Shown: positions 5,741 through 8,791 of the stretch, piece by piece | Layout of the letters: every line of letters starts with the position of its first letter | Position numbering within the stretch: position 1 is the stretch's first letter | From: an uncultured Alphaproteobacteria bacterium | GTDB taxonomy: Bacteria; Pseudomonadota; Alphaproteobacteria; RUG11792 | DNA length: 8,791 nucleotides | Direction: 5' to 3' | NCBI GenBank assembly: GCA_910588255.1 | Contig: CAJUOM010000020.1 | Location: forward strand, 1 to 8,791 | Position numbers and translations under genes: made by a program | Notes under the pieces: generated by a model | Seen by the model: the letters and a program-made list of their open reading frames with translations, nothing else | The model's database searches: none | What the model was told of the DNA's origin: nothing

Positions 5741-6919
5741 ATGTTAACAGATAGTATATGCAAAGGACTCAAACCAAGGAGCAAGGCTTATCTCAAAGCA
5801 GATGGCAAAGGTATGGGGATAGAAATACCCTAACGGTAGTAAATATTGGAGACTTCGTTATAGAATTGCAGGAAAGGCAAAATTAATATCATTAGGAGTT
5901 TATCCTGAAGTCTCTTTAAAAGAAGCCAGAGAAAAAGCTTTAGAATTAAAAAAGCTGATTAAATCTGGCATAGATCCTTCTCAAAAAAGAAAAAAGGATA
6001 AACTTGAATTAAAAGAGAATATTGAAAATACATTCGAGAACATAGCTAGAGAATGGTTTAAGTCGAGAGAACATGCTTTATCAAAACGGCATTCCTTTTA
6101 CATATTTAGAAGATTGGAGACCAATATATTCCCCTTTATTGGTAGTTGCCCGATCAAAAAGATAGCACGAAATGACATATTGGATACTATAAAAAAATAG
6201 AACAAAGAGGAGCTTTTGAGGTTGCGCGCAGAACATTAAAAATAGTAGGACAGGTATTTCGTTATGCGATATCTACAGGGAAAGCCAATTATGACCCAAC
6301 TCTTGATTTAAACAAAGTGCTCGCTTTACCACCAGAAAATCATCATTACGCATACTTTTCAGAAAAAGAGTTTGAAAAATTTTTAAAATCTTTTTCTTCA
6401 TTCAAAGGAAGCATTCCAATAAAATTAGCCTTACAGCTACTCATATACACGTTTGTAAGAAGTGGAGAATTAAGAGGGGCAAGATGGGAAGAATTTGATT
6501 TAGAGAAGAAAGAGTGGAGAATCCCAGCTGAGCGCATGAAAATGAAAGAACAGCATATAGTACCATTATCAAAACAAACTATTGAACTTGTAAATGTTAT
6601 AAAATTAATCTCTAATGGATCTAAGCTTTTATTTCCATGTAGAACGGATACAAATAAACCGATAAGTGATAACACTTTGTCAAAGGCATTTAGAGACCAA
6701 GGATACAAAGGAATCGCAACACCACATGGTATGAGAGCAACAGCATCAACTATATTAAATGAAAACGGATTTGCTCCAGATGTTATAGAACGGCAGTTAG
6801 CACATTCTGAAAGAAACAAAATTAGAGCAGCATACAATCACGCAATGTATCTGCCTGAAAGACGCAAGATGATGGAATGGTGGGGCAATTATATTGAAGA
6901 AAGGATAAATAATGACTAA
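5741..6919 (+). pseudogene. int: P4-type tyrosine integrase, broken by two frameshifts
   Basis: Catalyses site-specific recombination between element and tRNA gene. Strong Shine-Dalgarno AGGAG (5729-5733), 7 nt before ATG 5741. The first 30 codons (MLTDSICKGLKP...) match the start of the DUF4102 arm-binding domain and end at TAA 5831. Homology resumes one base shifted (from about 5829: PNGSKYWRLRYR, then SLGVYPEVSLKEAREKA) and runs to TAG at 6198-6200. A missing A in the run at 6191-6197 accounts for that break, and the frame from there (IEQRGAFEVARRT) reads to 6919. The catalytic domain is complete: Arg in FVRSGEL, Lys in MKMK, His and Arg in PHGMR, His in LAHSE and Tyr in AAYN. A GTG at 6317 could start a 200-residue product containing it all except the N-terminal DNA-binding parts. 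Whether that is made is unknown. The last 8 nt overlap the next gene. Confidence 0.9.
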
Positions 6920-7823
6920 TGCAACTCTAGCAAATAATACAGAACTTACTTTAGAAGATAAAAATTTTAATGAATCACAAAAACCAATAGAAGCGCATAA
7001 TTTTTGGTATATATGCTTAATGTTTCTTCATAATCCAAATTTTCTTCTCGCTCCTGCATATTATTTACAAGAACTATACCCACTTAATTGTAATTCGATA
7101 AGTTTTCCAGAAACATTTACAAATTTACAATTATTTTTATTGGCGTTAAATACTAATCCTAATGCATGCAATGCTCTTCAAAATTTTACTCTTGAGGGAA
7201 AATATATTCATCTTTTTTGTTCACCTGGAGATCAATATCTTGATCTTGGAATTTTCGGTAGAAAAGAATATGTAAACACAGAAACTCTTAAAGAAGCATT
7301 TAGGTTGCAGCCATTTCAGGGCGGAGTTAACGTATTACAAATTTTATTAAAGAATCCGAGTGTATATGCCCTCTTTGATATAATTATGGCAAAGTTTCCA
7401 GAAGATCGTTCTACGCCGAGAGAAGGATTGGGATTTTTGTTGGAACTAGTATCTGATGAAGATTCCGAACTTTTTTCGAGTAAACCATACATCCTAATAT
7501 CTTCTGCCAATATAAGAAGATTGTTAAAACAAGAAAATGAAGTTCTAAATACTGCACAGAAGTTGCAATTGTTCTCTGATAAATTATATAGATACCTCAA
7601 AGTATTTGAACCTGAATTGTTAAAGTCTTGTTCATGCCCCATTGTAGCCGAAGTCATAAAAAATACTTTTAAAATAAATATTGCTTCTGAAACGATACAA
7701 AAATATTTATCTAACGCAAATATATTTCAACCTGGTGAAAAGTTTACTCTGAGTAAGGACAATAATACAAAAACAGAACTTTTAAAAATTGTTATGGGTC
7801 TTGATTTTAACATATTTTATTAA
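6912..7823 (+). CDS. Unrecognised 303-residue protein, element cargo
   Basis: I do not recognise a family. The ATG overlaps the integrase stop by 8 nt and has a good Shine-Dalgarno, AAGGA, at 6901-6905, so the frame is very likely real and translationally linked to the integrase. The product looks soluble: no signal peptide and no convincing membrane helix, and it is probably mostly helical. It has a polar N-terminus (1-28), an aromatic patch HNFWYICLMF (29-38) and many Leu. A weak recurring pattern of Asn-Pro followed by a Leu/Ala-rich helix occurs at residues 41, 82 and 148, which may indicate degenerate helical repeats. Three Cys fall close together or in mid-protein (103, 240, 242). The frame is intact although its neighbours are broken. 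Being next to the integrase is the usual place for accessory cargo such as defence or host-interaction genes; no motif supports either. Confidence 0.8.
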   Translation: MTNATLANNTELTLEDKNFNESQKPIEAHNFWYICLMFLHNPNFLLAPAYYLQELYPLNCNSISFPETFTNLQLFLLALNTNPNACNALQNFTLEGKYIHLFCSPGDQYLDLGIFGRKEYVNTETLKEAFRLQPFQGGVNVLQILLKNPSVYALFDIIMAKFPEDRSTPREGLGFLLELVSDEDSELFSSKPYILISSANIRRLLKQENEVLNTAQKLQLFSDKLYRYLKVFEPELLKSCSCPIVAEVIKNTFKINIASETIQKYLSNANIFQPGEKFTLSKDNNTKTELLKIVMGLDFNIFY

Positions 7824-7841
7824 GATATCATCCGATTGGGG

Positions 7842-8062
7842 ATTTTTCCGAATGACAATTCTTTATAAACATTGGTTTTTCAATGCAGACAAGGACAATG
7901 CAAATTTTAAGGCAAAATCATTAAAATCGGATGAGAAATGTGTTACAAAGCTGGGGAAAACCAATGTGTTGAAGAGATTTATGATTTCAACACCCAAAAT
8001 GCATTTTTCCGAATGAGAAATCTCTTATAAATGCTGCTTTTTCAATATTTATATGCAATTTT
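7842..8062 (+). repeat. Three imperfect repeat units spaced about 80 bp
   Basis: Unit 1 begins ATTTTTCCGAATGA at 7842 and unit 3 has the identical 14 bases at 8003. Both continue with CTTTATAAA or CTTATAAA and a TTTTTCAAT stretch, then AATGCAAATTTT or ATGCAATTTTTT. Unit 2 is more diverged, with TCGGATGAGAAAT at 7927, ACAAAGCTG, and CCAATG; it shares ATGAGAAAT and GCTG with unit 3. Start-to-start distances are about 79 and 82 bp. The match covers roughly 40-60 bp per unit. Stops differ between copies, so they are not coding repeats. Confidence 0.55.
7966..7993. repeat. 8-bp inverted repeat with 12-nt loop
   Basis: GTGTTGAA (7966-7973) and TTCAACAC (7986-7993) are perfect inverted copies that could form a hairpin. 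No T run follows on either strand, so it is not a standard terminator. It lies inside repeat unit 2. Confidence 0.5.
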
Positions 8063-8132
8063 TTTATCTTATATGTTAAATTTGGTTTTCTCTATGTGGC
8101 TAAATTTTATCCGTTTAGACTCTCCTTAGAAG

Positions 8133-8150
8133 TTCACAGAAGTCTGTGAA
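8133..8150. promoter_or_regulatory. 18-bp dyad TTCACAGA-AG-TCTGTGAA, likely operator
   Basis: A perfect 8-bp inverted repeat with a 2-bp centre, 17 bp upstream of the Shine-Dalgarno of the AlpA-like gene. The tight centre is unsuitable for a large RNA hairpin but ideal for a dimeric helix-turn-helix repressor. It probably controls the regulator/primase genes downstream. The binding protein is unknown; a phage-type repressor elsewhere in the element is the first candidate. Confidence 0.6.
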
Positions 8151-8166
8151 TAGAAAAATTTTCCAG

Positions 8167-8174
8167 AAAGGAGA
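8167..8174 (+). promoter_or_regulatory. Strong ribosome binding site before ATG 8181
   Basis: AAAGGAGA lies 6 nt before ATG 8181. From there the frame makes only 12 codons and stops with TGA at 8217-8219, which overlaps the ATG of the AlpA-like frame at 8219. The AlpA ATG itself has no Shine-Dalgarno. The site therefore indicates that the true start was 8181 before a frameshift, or that a 12-residue leader is coupled to the regulator. Confidence 0.75.
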
Positions 8175-8218
8175 TAAAAAATGGAAAAAATAAAAATGAT
8201 TATCCTGTATACCCTCTG

Positions 8219-8410
8219 ATGGGAAGTGATGTAGGTGGTTTTTTAAGATTGCCTCAAGTCTTAGAACTAATTCCAGTTGGAAAATCAACGATATATTACT
8301 TAATGCAAAAGGGAGCATTTCCAAAGCAGGTGAAGTTAGGACCGAAGCTTACAGTATGGAGAAAGTCAGATATAGAAAATTATATAAGCAAGGGAAGCGC
8401 ACATGAATAA
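8219..8410 (+). CDS. AlpA-like excisionase/transcriptional regulator (start probably frameshifted)
   Basis: A small MerR-type winged helix-turn-helix protein of the AlpA/prophage-regulator family, which in satellites and islands activates excision or integrase expression. Visible are FLRLPQVLELIPVGKSTIYYLMQKGAFP (helix-turn-helix, about 8-35), KLGPKLTVWRKSDIENYI (wing and last helix, 39-56). The 63 residues from ATG 8219 cover the family core. The same frame stays open upstream. One extra A in the A run at 8185-8190 would join it to the well-placed ATG 8181, giving 13 more residues (MEKNKNDYPVYPL). So a one-base deletion has probably separated start from body; reinitiation through the TGATG overlap could still express it. 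It overlaps the next gene by 8 nt. Confidence 0.8.
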   Translation: MGSDVGGFLRLPQVLELIPVGKSTIYYLMQKGAFPKQVKLGPKLTVWRKSDIENYISKGSAHE

Positions 8411-8791
8411 TATTTCAACATTGCTTATAGACGGTCTGAGATCACATAACATACCAGTTCCGTATAGAACCACAAACTCAAACGGATTTATGAGATGGGG
8501 AGAAAATAATGAATATTGGGCAGTAGGTGTGGGTGATGGATATAGTTATGGTAACTGGAAAAATGGATCAAAATATCTCATATTCCCCAATAACCGAACT
8601 AAACTAACTCAGCAAGAGAAGGAGGCTTTTGAAGAGGATACAACAAGAGAACACGTAAAGGAGATTGAATGAGGCGAGAAAAAAGGCCAAGCAAGGTAAA
8701 ATATTTTTCGATTCCTTGCCAAAAGCTAATCCGCAACACCCGTATCTTCTAGCAAAAAAAATAAAACAGATTCCTGATGATATACATCAAA
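8403..8791 (+). pseudogene. Phage/plasmid-type primase, N-terminal part, frameshifted and cut by window end
   Basis: Starts at ATG 8403, overlapping the AlpA stop. The first 89 residues (MRWGENNEYWAVGV..., then GDGYSYGNWKNGSKYL) resemble the N-terminal module of Toprim-type primases of phages, plasmids and islands. In that module a short region ending in a G-x-W-x-x-G step precedes a charged helical linker. The frame ends with TGA at 8670-8672. The next frame (open from 8659 to the edge) continues the same family: NEARKKAKQGKIFFDSLPKA, then NPQHPYLLAKKI, matching the conserved D/N-P-x-H-P-Y-L motif. A one-base indel between about 8659 and 8672 restores one protein. Family assignment is from motif memory, not a search. 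The catalytic Toprim/helicase parts would lie outside the window. Confidence 0.65.

Larger units (their letters stand above)
7824..8180. other. Non-coding, repeat-rich region before alpA-primase
   Basis: No credible gene in 357 bp. It holds three imperfect ~80-bp-spaced units, several inverted repeats (7828-7836 with 7926-7934; 7869-7879 with 7957-7967; 7966-7973 with 7986-7993), a doubled CAATGCA (7881-7887, 7896-7902), and an 18-bp dyad at 8133-8150. This density suggests a control region or replication origin serving the regulator/primase genes that follow. Promoter boxes with good spacing could not be singled out. Confidence 0.6.
5520..8791 (+). mobile_element. Left part of an integrated satellite-like element at tRNA-Ser
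   Basis: Gene order from the tRNA: P4-type integrase (frameshifted), an unrecognised 303-residue gene, a repeat-rich control region, an AlpA-like regulator and a phage/plasmid-type primase. All genes point away from the tRNA. This is the layout of P4-like phage satellites and integrative islands. No capsid, portal, terminase or conjugation gene is visible, but the element continues past the window. Four frame breaks (integrase x2, alpA start, primase) suggest it can no longer move by itself. Base composition is as AT-rich as the host genes, so transfer was either old or from a similar genome. Confidence 0.85.

Noticed and set aside
6346..6837. 163-codon minus-strand open frame
   Set aside because: Antisense to the conserved catalytic domain of the integrase; composition and lack of motifs mark it as a shadow.
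7316..7657. 113-codon minus-strand open frame
   Set aside because: Antisense to the well-started 303-aa gene, with no Shine-Dalgarno and no family resemblance.
7828..7834. TCATCCG matching the tRNA-Ser 3' end, as a possible attR
   Set aside because: Only seven bases match, and element genes (alpA, primase) continue beyond it. A tRNA-type att repeat should be longer.
7789..8016. 75-codon plus-strand open frame
   Set aside because: It begins with TTG inside the 303-aa gene, has no Shine-Dalgarno, crosses repeat units 1 and 2, and the homologous repeat unit 3 has stops in that frame. It is best seen as non-coding.
7842..8062. The repeat units as a CRISPR array
   Set aside because: Only three diverged units, far from identical, with no constant spacer-sized unique segments and no cas genes in the window.
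8115..8324. 69-codon minus-strand open frame over the alpA start
   Set aside because: It opposes the recognisable AlpA helix-turn-helix and the strong Shine-Dalgarno at 8167; no supporting motif.

Overview
The window is strongly AT-rich Gram-negative chromosome. It carries an outer-membrane/lipoprotein gene set (lpxK, lnt), a long-form hpf of alphaproteobacterial look, aspartokinase, five tRNA genes that all encode their CCA end, and an integrated element at a tRNA-Ser gene. The base composition, lysine-rich proteins and tight packing suggest a reduced-genome, possibly host-associated alphaproteobacterium (Rickettsiales/Holosporales-like). This is inference from sequence character; no taxonomic search could be run. 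tRNA-His keeps an encoded G-1 opposite C73, unlike the large free-living alphaproteobacterial clade that lost it, which fits such a placement.

Region 1 (1-4080, minus strand): hpf -> lysC -> Sel1-repeat gene -> lnt, almost without gaps (TAATG overlap, then a 1-nt gap), followed by tRNA-His and tRNA-Thr in the same orientation with a likely promoter of their own. The genes cover ribosome hibernation, the entry step of the aspartate/DAP/lysine pathway, an exported Sel1-type protein and the last step of lipoprotein maturation. Bases 1-71 are an unassigned edge.

Region 2 (4081-5519, plus strand): a divergent promoter region, tRNA-Tyr, tRNA-Gly, lpxK (lipid A 4'-kinase) only 16 nt after tRNA-Gly and without a visible Shine-Dalgarno, then tRNA-Ser(UGA).

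Region 3 (5520-8791, plus strand): the left part of an integrated, satellite- or island-like element that uses the 3' end of tRNA-Ser as attachment site. Order: integrase-proximal region with small repeats; a P4-type tyrosine integrase broken by two frameshifts; an unrecognised 303-residue gene overlapping the integrase stop; a 357-bp non-coding region with three imperfect ~80-bp-spaced repeat units, hairpins and an 18-bp dyad; an AlpA-like excisionase/regulator whose start is probably frameshifted; and the N-terminal part of a phage/plasmid-type primase, also frameshifted, running off the window. The layout (integrase, cargo, AlpA, primase) is typical of P4-like satellites and integrative islands. 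The four frame breaks lie in the element only, while core genes, including a lysC with a G8 run, are intact, so the element looks as if it is decaying. The most novel items are the unrecognised 303-aa gene and the repeat-rich region in front of alpA-primase, which could be a replication origin or control region.
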